A DNA stretch of 64,000 nucleotides, taken from assembly GCA_022836615.1 (NCBI GenBank), contig MU405256.1, positions 186,001-250,000 on the forward strand, given 5' to 3'. Numbering within the stretch: the first letter of the stretch is position 1; each line of letters begins with the position of its first letter. Made by a program: the position numbers and the translations under genes. The notes beneath the pieces were generated by a model. It saw nothing but the letters and a program-made list of their open reading frames with translations, was not told where the DNA came from and did not search any database. The stretch comes from Annulohypoxylon bovei var. microspora (lineage: Eukaryota > Ascomycota > Sordariomycetes > Xylariales > Hypoxylaceae). Shown here in pieces: positions 14,941-25,784 of the stretch.

Positions 14941-14995
14941 TAAGGCAAGGCAAGACAAGACAAGGCAAGAAGGCAAGGCAGGGCAGGGCAGGGCA
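14941..14995. repeat. Pentanucleotide microsatellite (GGCAA/GACAA/GGCAG)n
   Basis: About eleven imperfect 5-bp units of the form GGCAA, GACAA or GGCAG run in tandem, one of them interrupted. They lie in non-coding DNA. Replication slippage is the simplest origin. Confidence 0.8.
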
Positions 14996-16013
14996 AAATT
15001 GTTGCGCCGTGGATCCCTGGGTGGATCGACTGACCGCCCGCTCCGTCCTGTTGAATCTTGCGTCGTAGCGACGGGACACTTCGACGCTAGAGTAAAAGAT
15101 ATCCGGGCGTCCTAGGTGTCTGAGCATCTGGACATCTAGACATCTGGGCAAGCTTGGTCGTTGCAGACTTGCAGTGGTGTATGTAGAGCGGGAAACAGTG
15201 GAGTAACAGCGCGAGAAAGAGGAAAATAGAGACTAGGCTCTCTCTTACTTAGTCTTACTTAGAAGAGGGGAGAGATCAACCGAGTTGTAGGTCAGTGTGT
15301 AAACAACAAGGATGTTATTGGGGCCTGATCTCCACCCGTTTGCCAATCACGGATCGTGACCCTTCAAGATTCGGGGGTGGTTCGGGATGCAATGCGATGC
15401 TGAAGGTATATAGGAGGTATATATGTAGTATGTAAGGTAATGTAATGTAGGAACAGAATATGATATATGTATGCTTATGAGGTCGGATAGATGACCACGC
15501 AGAACGAGGGTCTTTTTTCAGAGGAGGTCCTCTATAATAGATGATATCTGACTGGTCGTACGCCTCGAGCTGAGCAGGGCGAACTCCTAAATATATACAT
15601 ATAGGTAACAAAGGAAGAACCAAAAAGGACACCCATGACCTCGAGACGAGAATTATTCCACTTTCTTGCCCAGACCTGCATGTGATAGCGGTTGCGCAAC
15701 GAAAGTGACAGAAAACCTTATTCACACACGGGAAGATTTGCGAGAAGCGAGAAAACTGACAAACGACAGAACCCCAGACTGTGGTACTCGGTAGACAAGG
15801 CCCGAGATAGCATGGTAGCATCGGCGCAACGGTGGGATGCTCTAAGAGCCGATCAAGTCCCGTGCCCCCTAAGATCCCAGCGCTCGACCATCCGCGGCTT
15901 GGACCCGAGAAAAAAAAAAGGAAATGAATCGATCCAATCTCCAGGTTTCTAGTGTATTATCGCCAGTCAACAAACGGGTTACCAAAGGGTCGGGCGGCGA
16001 CGAAGCAACGGCA

Positions 16014-16050
16014 ACGAGGTAATGAGGTAACGAGGTAACGAGGCAACGAG
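16014..16050. repeat. Octanucleotide tandem repeat (GAGGTAAC-like)
   Basis: About five imperfect copies of an 8-bp unit, GAGGTAAC or GAGGCAAC, sit in tandem in non-coding DNA. No function is apparent. Confidence 0.75.
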
Positions 16051-16509
16051 GCAATGATGGTATCATAGTATGCCAACGTCATCAGCAACCGATGTTAAAG
16101 ATGTGGTCGATCGAATCCAAAATAGGGGGCGAGAAGCTCACGTATGATGGTACCGTATTATGTACCATGCATGCGGGGCCTTCAAGCGACCCAAGACCCA
16201 AGGGATAAGTTTACTATTATTAAAGTAAGAGTCGCCTAGGTAGCTTTTGATGTACATACATATGTAGGTCTAGGTATGTATATACCATCATGGATAAAAA
16301 TAAGAGAAAATATAATATAATAAAATAAAACAAAATAAAAAAGCCAAGTCTTCAAGAAAGATGTCAATGTAACCGTACCGTCACAACATTCTTCCGCGAC
16401 CCCTGGGCTTTGCATACTGTACCGTATACGCGGCATAGAGCCCGCAGACCACAAGGTGTTGGTGAAGAAAAAAGTCTGGGCCTCGGGGGTTGTTTTTAGT
16501 CAAGAATAG

Positions 16510-17200
16510 CTCGGTAACTTTAACGAAACAGGTACGACTTTTTGAATAAACAGGTAAATCCACTTTTTAAATTTCAGCCAATTAGAAGCACGCAAGTCAC
16601 AGCTTTTCAAAGCGTTTGTATCGAATTAATCACACACTTTACACATACGCATTATTAAATCTTGAAAATATCTATTTAATAATAAGAATGAAAATAAAAA
16701 TTCCCTTTAATTAAATTAAATTATTTCATTTTTTTCAATTTATTTAAATTGTTTTTAAAATATTTAAATATTATATAAAGCTTACACACTTATTTAGGTA
16801 CATAAGCTTGTTGATTTATAAGGGTATCACGTGTTATCGTTAAAAATGTGGTTCGCTGATTTTAAACTTCAATTACACTCGAAGGAGTTGATGCATTCGG
16901 ATGAAACTTACATCATTAAATCCGTTGAATTAAGGGCTTCACAAATATATATTTTATATAATTCTAAGTTATAGAAGTTGAAAGTTATTTGAATATTTCT
17001 GTTGGATTAGTATAGAAAGCTCAGGCCACTAAAGTTTCACGTGGGACCCTTTAATGCCACCACTTAGCGTACGCAATATTAAGTACCTAGGTACTGTGGA
17101 GCCTTCAAGGGTTTCTATGTTCTAGCCAATGATATGTGGGTAAAAAGTGGATTTACCTGTTTATTCAAAAAACGGCACCTGTTTTGCTAGAGTTACCGAG
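16510..17200. mobile_element. MITE-like element with 60-bp terminal inverted repeats
   Basis: The two ends (16510-16569 and 17141-17200) are inverted copies starting CTCGGTAACT, matching at 53 of 60 positions by eye. Six of the seven mismatches are transitions. A 5-bp direct repeat, AATAG, abuts both ends (16505-16509 and 17201-17205) and looks like a target-site duplication. The 570-bp interior is extremely AT-rich around 16620-16800 and has no transposase-like frame, so the element is non-autonomous or decayed. It also contains the palindrome AGTACCTAGGTACT at 17082-17095. The transition bias and AT-rich interior would fit repeat-induced point mutation, but this is inference. The superfamily is not assigned. 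Confidence 0.82.
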
Positions 17201-19192
17201 AATAGCTAGCATCATCGTACGAGCGTTCTTCATTTATGACGAGTGATAATAAAACACGACCGGCATCAAATCTATAGACTAGGGTTAAGACGATAGTCGC
17301 TTGTCTAACTATAGCATTATACCCATTCGAGTCTAATTGTATGTGACATGCACAACATTAGAATAGTCGATCGTGTCAAGGGGTCAAGGGGCCTATGCCT
17401 TCGGACGCCCAAGATATAATTGGCGCCTAATTCACCATGGTCCGTGAAAGACTTTTCTATAACTTGATGGTTTACGATGGAGATTGGAAACTTATACTGC
17501 ATTATACTTGGTATTTGATAGCCTTGCATTAGAGGCTATACCTGGCGTAAGTCTATAGAAACGGCGTGATTATTACTAGGTATACCTGTTATATAGCACT
17601 CAGTATACCTTGTTTATAATCGGCACTTACTGTTTAAACAGGCCACTTATTATACATAGCTAGTAGATATCATAATGAAGTATAGCATCCTAGTCTTTAT
17701 CTTCGAGCACATCATGTACGTTCCAATCGAGTCATGCTCACTTGCTTGTCATTTACTTGTAGGTATTACCTATCCTAATGCCTAGTAGGACTTCGATGAG
17801 TTTGTCAGGCTGACAAAATAAGAATGTCTGAAGGAATATACCGCCAAGTATATATCATCGACTCCGAATATACGGCACCCAATCATCTGGAGTTCTGCAT
17901 TTTGCCACATCCTCAACATATCATACATCCAATACCTATCTAAGTACATAATCTCTAATAGGATGAGTCTTATGTTTATCATTATGTACCTAAAAAGATA
18001 ATTAAAAATGTTTGTTCGCGTTATACAATCTTTTACCTTAGCCTTGTTTCTCACTACTACTCTGCTACTATGTACATAACTATCAAATAGCGACGGCTAA
18101 CAACCTTGAAAGTCAACCAAGTGTCATCCGAGACTCAAGCCAAACTTACTTGACAAGCATATCCCATCTAATATCAAGTAATATCTAGTTAGACTTCATA
18201 CTTAGTACTTATTTTAGCTAGTCTCCTATAAAATATCTACCCTAACCTTGCAAAAGTTCCGATGCGTGCCTTCCCGGGACTGCTAGTTCGTAGTACAATT
18301 AGCAAGGGTTAGCCGCCATATCCACTAACCCGCTACGGGTATCACAGTGTTCTTCCAAGACACTTTTCCCACCTTACCATGTTCATCTACGGCGCGCCAC
18401 ACACCCCCCCACCTCATGCTTCCCCCCAAAGAAAGCTCGACAAGCTCCAGGGCTCCTGTATATTCTTGACCCTTGCCTCCAATCGGCTGGTGGCGCTTCC
18501 ATCTACTTTAATAAAGTTTGCGCCTCTCCCCAGTTGATCACAGCAGGTGCAGTCAAAGTCCCTTAAGAGCCTTTGAGGGGACTTTGTCTTACATAGGTTT
18601 TTTATTCAAAGTTATAATCTTTTTCTCCAACCACGTTTCTCCAAGCTTTTCAACGGTCAAATCATCCCACCTTATTTCTACCGCATAGTAAACAAACTTT
18701 AATAGAATACAGTTATCCAACTGAACCGTCCGATCTCCAGCTCTCTACCAGCTCCCCGCGCACTTTGCTGTCCTGTTTCCCATTGGAAAGGTAAACTGTG
18801 GATGTCCCGCCTGGTCCACCACCGAAGTACCCTTGATCGCATGAACCTTACCACCTTACCAAACTCGACTTGCATTTACATATATAATACTCAAGTCCTT
18901 ATTAGAGGATAATACGCTCCACCTACATCCATTAGTTCACACTTTTCGAGTACGGCATATTTCACGCTTTGAGTCTTCTTTCGCCCTCGACCTTGACCGA
19001 CCTCTCTCAACCACGTTTCGTCAGCCCGACTTTTAGACCTCCCCGCCCATACAATTACCATCTTAGGCGCAGAAAAACATAAGCCGTACTTAGGTCGACT
19101 GAGCGAGCTACGTAGGGCGAGAAAAGGGAAAAAGAAAGAAAGAAATACAATTTGCGCAGAAGCTTAGGGGAAGCACGAATAACCTAGACATC
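17201..19192. other. 2-kb spacer and velB upstream region
   Basis: No gene is supported. The first 1 kb is AT-rich. From about 18240 the composition becomes pyrimidine-rich with CCACC and CTCC runs, as in a fungal promoter and long 5' leader. A purine-rich stretch at 19121-19141 lies just upstream of the velB ATG. Confidence 0.5.
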
Positions 19193-20809
19193 ATGAGTTC
19201 AGGTTACCCAGCTCCGCCTGTCCACCATTCGCAGGCATTCCCGCCTGAGATGCCAGGTCCCTCTGCGCATCATCCAGGCTATGCCCAGCTTCCTCCACCT
19301 ATGTCTTATAATTATCAGCAAGATCCCATAACAAACCCTCACCGCACAATGCCACCTCCGCGAACGAATATGGCTCCGCCCAATATGCCCGGCCCCAGAG
19401 ACCGTGCTGGAGAGCTCACCGCAACAGAGAACGGTGCCGGCGGTCCTGGTTCCAACCCGCTTACCTCTAAGCCCGGTGCCGAAGAAAAGGACAAGCCAGC
19501 TCCGCAACCTATCGAGGGCACCGACACATCTAGGAAATATAGGTAATTTTCTCTCGGCCGTCATGTCACCCGTAATTTCGAGCTGGTGGGGCTAACAAAA
19601 GGCATAGACTCGAGGTTGTCCAGCAACCTCTGAGGGCGAGAATGTGCGGGTTCGGCGACAAGGTAAGCATTCTTTGTCTGTTCCATATGCCTGTGGGTTG
19701 AGTGCTAATGTCAAGTAGGATCGACGACCTATCACTCCTCCGCCCTGTATTAGACTAGTTGTGATGGACAAAACTACAGGCAAGGAGGTAGATTGCAAGT
19801 GTGTGAAACGCGACACTGTTACTCCATGATTCACAGCTAATCCCAAGCTAGTGAGGTTGAGCACCAACATTATGTGTTGCACGTTGATCTCTGGTCTGAG
19901 AACGGAGACAAAGAGGTCAACCTCGTCAAACACTCTCAGCAATCGCCGTCTATTTCATCTACACAAGCTTCCTCTTTCCGAGAAGTGATCGAGGGAAGCC
20001 AAGCCGGTGGCTATGGATACCAATCTATCGTGCCGTCAAACCGCGAATATGCGCAGCAAACTAACGCTGGTTACCCTCACGCAATGCCTCCTTACCAGCC
20101 AGACCCGTATGGACAAGGTAATAATAAGATCCCAGCTACGCGTGTCTCACCCTTTAGTTTCTCACACTTCTTGTAGGATACGGTTATCCCCCACAAGCCC
20201 AGCCATACGGCTACCCTGGTGGGGGTTATCGAAACGACATGGTGCCGGGCGTGCCTCAGCTTCCATCACAGCCGATGTTCGGACCTCGATTTTCCCAAGA
20301 TATGTCAGGACACCAGATGACGCAGCACCGCCTAATGGGGCCTCAATCACCAAATGGCATGTATACGAGAAACCTTATCGGCAGCCTTGCTGCCAGTGCG
20401 TCGCGTCTCACCGATCCTACGGACAAGATTGGAATATGGTTTATTTTGCAGGATCTAAGTGTCCGAACTGAAGGCTGGTTTAGGTAAGTCGCCAAGCGAA
20501 AGCCACTTGCGTCACGCTTACACAGCATGCAGATTGCGATTTTCGTTTATCAATCTACGAAGACCAGATGCGACTTCTAATGGCGGAAGCGACGCCGAAC
20601 TCCTTAACCGAGGTAGAGCACCGGTTCTTGCGCAGGTTTTTAGCGAGAAGTTCCAAGTGTACTCGGCCAAGAAATTCCCCGGCGTGTGTGAGAGCACCGC
20701 TCTAAGTAAGTGCTTCGCTGTGCAGGGAGTTAAGATTCCAATTAGAAAGGATGGCCAGGACGGTAAGGGGAGCAAGGGTAGAGGATCGGATGATGAAGAG
20801 GAAACTTAG
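19193..20809 (+). CDS. velB: Velvet-family developmental regulator VelB
   Basis: VelB is a nuclear velvet-fold DNA-binding regulator. In Aspergillus it pairs with VeA (and LaeA) or VosA to control sexual development, spore viability and secondary metabolism. Six exons fit in frame: 19193-19542, 19608-19662, 19719-19798, 19852-20117, 20177-20483 and 20533-20809, giving 444 residues. After a Pro-rich N-terminus of about 115 residues the velvet domain opens with LEVVQQPLRARMCGFGDK and DRRPITPPPCIRLVV, continues with YVLHVDLWSENGDKEVNLV, then carries the long low-complexity Pro/Gln/Tyr insert typical of VelB. It resumes with GIWFILQDLSVRTEGWFRL and closes with FPGVCESTALSKCFAVQG and VKIPIR. The insert and this C-terminal block separate VelB from VeA, VosA and VelC. 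Introns are 49-65 nt with ordinary donors. No broken motif is seen. Confidence 0.95.
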
Positions 20810-22736
20810 GATTCGTCTCAACCGTCATCCGGATATGGGACGAAGTTGACTCCGTTGGATGATACGCCTGCAGGCTCGGCTACGTTTCCCTTGGAACAGG
20901 GGCAACGTATCACATCACGATACACCGTCGAGAGCATGTGCGCTCATATACCCTTGGACGGGTATGTGTCAAAAAGGGGCTTGGATTCCATCTATGGATT
21001 AGAGGAGCCCGTTTGATGCCGACGGAAAACGAGATCAGGCGACGACAGGACAAAGTTCGGGGTTGCCCAGCTTAACCTAGCATATGGCTGACTAGGTTCA
21101 TACGTTACGTTTGCAAACCGAGGGTTTGGTTCTGCAATATACCCGCCATAAACACAGATGAGATGTATGGAAGCGATGAATTTCAAAAGATATGCGCGTC
21201 ATTGGTTTTTCGGGACACGCAATAACTTTCCGTGCCACTACCTTGATGAATACCTTATTTCCCACATTTTGTGATCAACGAGTCTTTGCCAGAATCACTT
21301 ATCTAATCGCCGAACTAATTCACTAGTTATTCTAGGAATATTTCTACCAACTTCCCCTTTTTGACCCTTCACATACAAGTATACATAATTCAAGCGAGTT
21401 ACGAGCACGTGCTCGTGTATAGGTAGGTAGCTTGGAATCCGCCCTAAAACTGATTGCCCGACGATGTGGTAGGTGTGCCATAGAAAGTTTGTGTGCCTGG
21501 ATAGGTTTACCTTATTGATAGGATGGCAGATGGATATGCGCGCCGGTTTGCTGTCAAAAACCTTGAAACCAGACCGAGACATCCACTACCAGGAAGAATT
21601 CAAATGACCACACAAGTTAGCCTGACCAATATTAAATACACCTAGTACCTAGATACCTAGGTATATAAAGATCAATCACGGCTTGGTTGACATACGTAGG
21701 TATACTGATAGGTTCGGATTGGGTACTGTAGGCATTTCGTGGCTTTGGAAGGTTTCGCTTACGATAAGACGGTTCCGTCATGCATTACATTTTCGCTTCT
21801 TCACTAGGTAAACAAAGAACTTTATCCAACCAACGTACCGGATAAGGTCAGCTCGCCAATGCTCAGATCTGATCTGGGGAAGAGGAACCGTATCCTCGGT
21901 AGGCTACTAGTAAATCTACTAAACTAGTCAGCTCCGTTGACAGACAGGATTCTCTGATAAGGCTATCTTGGCCTTATGTTCAGCTCAGCTTCATACATAC
22001 CGTGCCTACACACATAGCCCGAGATTAGATATTAAAAATCAAGACAAGGCCAAGTCTTTTTGACACATAAAAAATAGATTATATCTGTACCTACCGTACC
22101 TACCTAGGTAGGTACAAGTACATATTTTGCACTAGATCTAACTATTACAGAAACTGCTGTGTAAGAATAGCCTGGGCGAAAGGGCAATGACACCATAGTG
22201 CTAGAGCCCGATGTTTTCATTACGTGTTAGTTACCTCATCCGTCGACCTTAAACGGCCAGACCGGGTTTTGGGTAAGTGGAACCTCACGAACTCTGCCAT
22301 TCTTGTGGTGCGAGTGATGTAACAAATTTTTGTATGTCTTTGACGGCGACTTCCATCTAAATTCATATTCGATTAGTCGGGAAATTTCTGATTCGCCCCA
22401 TGATCTAAAAGCAGGCGCGCTCCGGCTGCGACTTCGTAGCTGTGGGTAGTTTAGTCATATGAACGTCCCAGATTTTTGAGGCTTGCACCTGTCGCAGAGT
22501 TATTATAAGTTAGGTAGTCGCATAAGTACATATATATTGTCCGGTACAGGCACAGATTGCGCAATTCTTGGACCGTTGGGTATTTATCGAACTTGGGCGC
22601 ACTTCCTCATCTTCATTTTTGTCTTCTTCTCCGTCTTAATTGCTTGCCTCTCGTCTACCGCCAAATACTCGATTGCTCGTTGATTCGATAATTGACTTCA
22701 GCGACGTTCTCCTTTTCGCATAGACATTTTTTGAAA
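20810..22736. other. 1.9-kb spacer between velB and the DUF3602 gene
   Basis: No gene is supported. The spacer contains a perfect 20-bp palindrome, GTACCTACCTAGGTAGGTAC, at 22096-22115, and a related TACCTAGATACCTAGGTA stretch at 21646-21663. The last 150 bases are pyrimidine-rich, as in a promoter/leader for the downstream gene. Confidence 0.5.
22096..22115. repeat. Perfect 20-bp palindrome of the TACCTAGGTA family
   Basis: GTACCTACCTAGGTAGGTAC is identical to its reverse complement. It is the longest member of a motif family recurring in non-coding parts of the window, for example at 2989, 17082, 21654, 32853 (inside an intron) and 55243. Confidence 0.9.
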
Positions 22737-23219
22737 ATGACTGGCCATATGACTTCTACCGGCCGAGGCGGCGCTGGCAACATCGCTGATGCTACCAAGT
22801 CCCCCAAGATCCAGCCAGCTGACCTCGAGACGCCGACTCTCAAGACGTCTGTTGTTACTACTGGCCGAGGAGGCTCGGGCAACATGGCACCAAACAAGGA
22901 TCCTGTCCAGACGCGGGCGCGCCAGGACGTCGGGCCGTAAGTTGCCTCTGCTCTCCTTCTGCAACGAGGAATCATGCCTTTAGGAAAAGAAGTATAGGCA
23001 TGTTTGTGCCAAGATACCCTATCTGACAAAATTCATCATAGCATTGAAAGACGACCAAGCCAGGGCGCAACACACGTCGGACGTGGAGGAGCGGCCAACG
23101 TCGTCAAGCCAAACAGCGAGGAGGCCGAGATCGCGAGAGACGGTTCGGCTATCGAGGACCAGGCACCTCGAACTAACGGGCTGGCGGCTAAGGCCAAGGA
23201 ATTCTTCAAGAAGGTTTAG
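22737..23219 (+). CDS. Small DUF3602 (GRGGxGN repeat) protein
   Basis: A 125-residue protein made from exons 22737-22936 and 23042-23219 (intron 105 nt, donor GTAAGT). Three copies of the DUF3602 signature are visible: GRGGAGNI at residues 9-16, GRGGSGNM at 43-50 and GRGGAANV at 80-87. The family includes yeast Par32/Amu1, a TORC1-dependent phosphoprotein that inhibits ammonium transporters. Whether this short relative does the same is unknown. The protein is polar with no membrane segment or signal peptide and ends in a short helix-like Lys-rich tail (LAAKAKEFFKKV). I chose the ATG at 22737; another in-frame ATG four codons later is possible, and both keep all three repeats. Confidence 0.85.
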
Positions 23220-23673
23220 TTCACCTTGAGAAGAAAGTGGCCAAAAGCGTCGCGTAAATGATTCCTCCGCCGCGATTGTTGCTCATGGAGTTCACACGGA
23301 CTCGTGATAATTTAAAAAAGGGGGCTCGGATAGTTGTGGTTTTCTTGCGTGATTACCGTAGCGGCAAGGGGGTTTTTCAATAACGGTAGTTGAACGTAAA
23401 TCTGAGTGTGCCCATTAATGATCATCCAGTTGGAGGTGAATGATTGGTCACTCGAAAACGGTTGTTGATCTGGGAACGCTTTTTGACCTGCAAATGCTTC
23501 TTATTTTCATACGATAATCAACAAAGCAACGGTAATTATAAATCTAGTTTTATTTGCATAATTGTTTTATGTAAAAGTGGCTACTATAGGCTGTTTGCTA
23601 CCTATGGAGTGGCTATTGTAAACATTGATCTGGGTAAACACTGATCTGACGCGACTAGATTATCAACCTGAAT

Positions 23674-23724
23674 AACTACCTACCTACCTACCTACCTACC
23701 TACCTACTTACCTACCTACTCACC
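23674..23724. repeat. CTAC tetranucleotide microsatellite
   Basis: About twelve tandem CTAC units with a few single-base changes lie inside the TA-flanked element. The unit resembles the half-site of the TACCTAGGTA palindromes found elsewhere in the window. Confidence 0.9.
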
Positions 23725-23985
23725 TGGTATATTGACTTAGATTAGAATAGCTTCATTAGGTAGATTTGACTGGAGCTGACTTACTCGAACTGGTTTTATT
23801 TGATTGGCCTAGTTAGTAGAAATGGCTTGATTAGCTTGACTTAGTTGATGGCGATACTTACTTGACGCGATTAGGTTGTTGACTTTCGAATAGATAGATC
23901 TAACACAAGAGTAGATTAAGTTGATTTGACCAGAGATTGGATTAGACTGACCTGATCTGATTTGACTGGGTTAGATTCGATGTAT

Positions 23986-24033
23986 GTGGTTGAGAAGGTG
24001 GTTGAGAAGGTGGTTGAGAAGGTGGTTGAGAAG
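23986..24033. repeat. 12-bp minisatellite, four perfect units
   Basis: The unit GTGGTTGAGAAG occurs four times head to tail without a mismatch, followed by a partial copy. It lies inside the TA-flanked element in non-coding DNA. Confidence 0.92.
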
Positions 24034-24120
24034 GGTGAGAAGGGATTGTTTACTTTGAAAAAAAAAATCTAAGTTAAAAGGTTAATGCGGTATGCATTAC
24101 TAATCAAAGCCAAGCCGTTG

Positions 24121-24352
24121 AAATGGTTGAAAAGGGTTATATCTAAGCAATGGTTCTTGAAATACGAATGGTTTTTGAAATAAGAATGATTATTTGAAGT
24201 TTAAAAGGTTATTGATAGAAAATAATCGTTTTGATTGGCTAATAATCGTTTTCGAAAAACAACAATCGTTTCTTTTTTAAAAATAACCGTTGTTAGAAAA
24301 AAACAACCATTATCTTCGAAAAATAACCGTTATTTCGCGGTAAATAACCGTT
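24121..24352. repeat. Phased array of AAYAAYCGTT-type boxes
   Basis: Seven boxes matching AAYAAYCRTT start at 24221, 24241, 24261, 24282, 24302, 24322 and 24343, a period of 20-21 bp. More degenerate GGTT/GATT boxes continue to the left, ending at about 24128, 24138, 24155, 24173, 24191 and 24210, mostly at 17-20 bp spacing. The array ends 27 bases inside the right terminus of the element. Regular subterminal repeats in transposons are often transposase-binding sites; that role here is inferred. Confidence 0.7.
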
Positions 24353-24381
24353 GTTAAAACACCCCCATTGCCGCTACGGTA

Positions 24382-25784
24382 GTTTCATGGGGCATTGGTC
24401 CGATATACCGCACGTATCGGCATTGGCGAGCATGGAGTTACGGTTTACGTTACGGTCATAATATAAAGGAGAGAAGGGGCTACATACACGCCAAAATCAA
24501 AAGCGGAATTCGGTTAAGATATTGAGTGCCGTCTGTTTGGCAGTACTAGGACCGTGGCGATACTACAAACTGTTGTAAACGAGGCTAGAGAGTGCGAAAC
24601 TCTTCATACCCAAGACTATAGTCACGGATAGATACTACCCAGGTATGCGGTGGTATATGGTTCGATTTGTGAAGGGGTGTAAAAAAGTGCGACCTGGCTC
24701 CTCATTGGTATACTCGGTGATGAGTATATCTGTTAGAAATATACCATCATGGATGTCACCAGTCATGATAGAGGGCCTAAGTAAAAAAATTAAAAAAAAA
24801 CATATCTACCAATAACTACTAATACTTATTCATACCTACCTGCCCTTCATACCATAATACACGATGATCATACGATTCGTGATATATTCGTTATAAGCCC
24901 CCCTACCGTGTAATCTGTATCTAACATCTCGCTGAGTCCGATCTAATGAACTTCTCGATAGCGACGTTGTGTGACACTTCATTCCCATATCCGTCGATTT
25001 GAACTGTTAGTTACACGTGGTCCAATAAATTCCTGATCTGTTAAAGAGTCGTGGCATGTCTGCAGCTTTGAAAAGCAAGGGAGGTGAAAGTTTGATCTTA
25101 TATCAATTACCCCTGATGAAGTGTATGCAGGCATGTCGCCCTGGCGCTATTCAGCTCGTCTCTACTGGTCCGGACTCGCCTATTACTTCTATTCCTAACT
25201 TCATGTTAGATTTTGTGTCGATGTCATTTTCGGATTTTGCCTACCAGGTATTATGCTGATTTAGGTCTTTCCGTTCCCTGTTTTTTAACCTATGCGGAAG
25301 TGTCTCTACAGCTTTCCCGACAATTGGCAGACGACAATGACGGCGATTATGATGATCGTACCACACAAGTAGTCTCTCGTTCGAGTATCTGTACGGATTT
25401 TGTAAGTTATAATTGGAAATCTCAAAGCATATCTCCATTAGATTTATATAAGCACCTGTCTATAAACAAGCTACGAGTAAGAGGTGGTTAAAATGCGAAT
25501 CAAAACTCCGAGGTGAACCCCGGCTCCGACTGCGGAACACTCGTGACTCATGTAAGCCGCGATGCCGTCACCGATAAGTTCGGAGACGACCCACCTCGAA
25601 ACGCAATTTATTTTGTTTCTCGCCCGATCGCTCGCCCCGGACCTGCACGCACTATACCCACCTAGTTTTTCTAGGTTGTGCCCCCCGCCCTTCCCCTCAC
25701 TTGCATGTGTGCATAATCTGAGTGCATACCGAATCGAAGTAAGGGGAAATCAAGCAAGAGGAACACAACACCTGAGGCAGCAAG
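24382..25784. other. 1.4-kb spacer upstream of the GNAT gene
   Basis: No gene is supported. The stretch is AT-rich up to about 25500 and then changes to mixed composition with CCGCC/CCCTC runs before the GNAT start. Short open frames (25056-25259, 25213-25491) carry no recognisable motif. Confidence 0.5.

Larger units (their letters stand above)
11888..16509. other. 4.6-kb gene-poor spacer
   Basis: No gene is supported. Open frames are short, overlap on both strands and show no motif or plausible splice structure. The stretch holds minor tandem repeats: decayed TTGGGATC units around 14236-14276, GGCAA/GGCAG pentamers at 14941-14995 and GAGGTAAC-like octamers at 16014-16050. It also carries CCTAGG/TAGGTA motifs, for example around 14430 and 16234. 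The first few hundred bases probably include the RhoGEF 3' UTR. Confidence 0.5.
23356..24379. mobile_element. MITE-like element, TA-flanked, with imperfect terminal inverted repeats
   Basis: The ends are inverted copies. Both begin CCGTAGCGGCAA, then a G-run, then a T-rich stretch and an AACGG box, giving about 35 imperfectly matched bases per end. A TA dinucleotide flanks each side (23354-23355 and 24380-24381), as expected for Tc1/mariner/Fot1-type insertion at TA; that assignment is inference. The 1024-bp interior has no transposase frame. It holds a CTAC microsatellite, a 12-bp minisatellite and a phased array of AAYAAYCGTT boxes next to the right end. The element lies between the DUF3602 gene and the GNAT gene and appears non-autonomous. 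Confidence 0.78.

Noticed and set aside
14680..15151. Several overlapping frames on both strands around 14.6-15.1 kb
   Set aside because: They arise from the GGCAA/GGCAG pentamer repeat and disagree with each other; none shows a family motif.
15315..15821. 168-codon open frame on the minus strand
   Set aside because: Reads through AT-rich and microsatellite-like DNA, has no recognisable domain and lacks splice or promoter context.
16510..17200. Solo LTR interpretation of the 691-bp element because of its 5-bp duplication
   Set aside because: The ends are long inverted repeats starting CTCGG, not TG...CA, and they match over 60 bases in inverted orientation.
23986..24352. Possible CRISPR-like array
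   Set aside because: Units are 12 bp or degenerate 10-bp boxes with short, non-unique gaps in a eukaryotic genome; they lie inside an inverted-repeat element.
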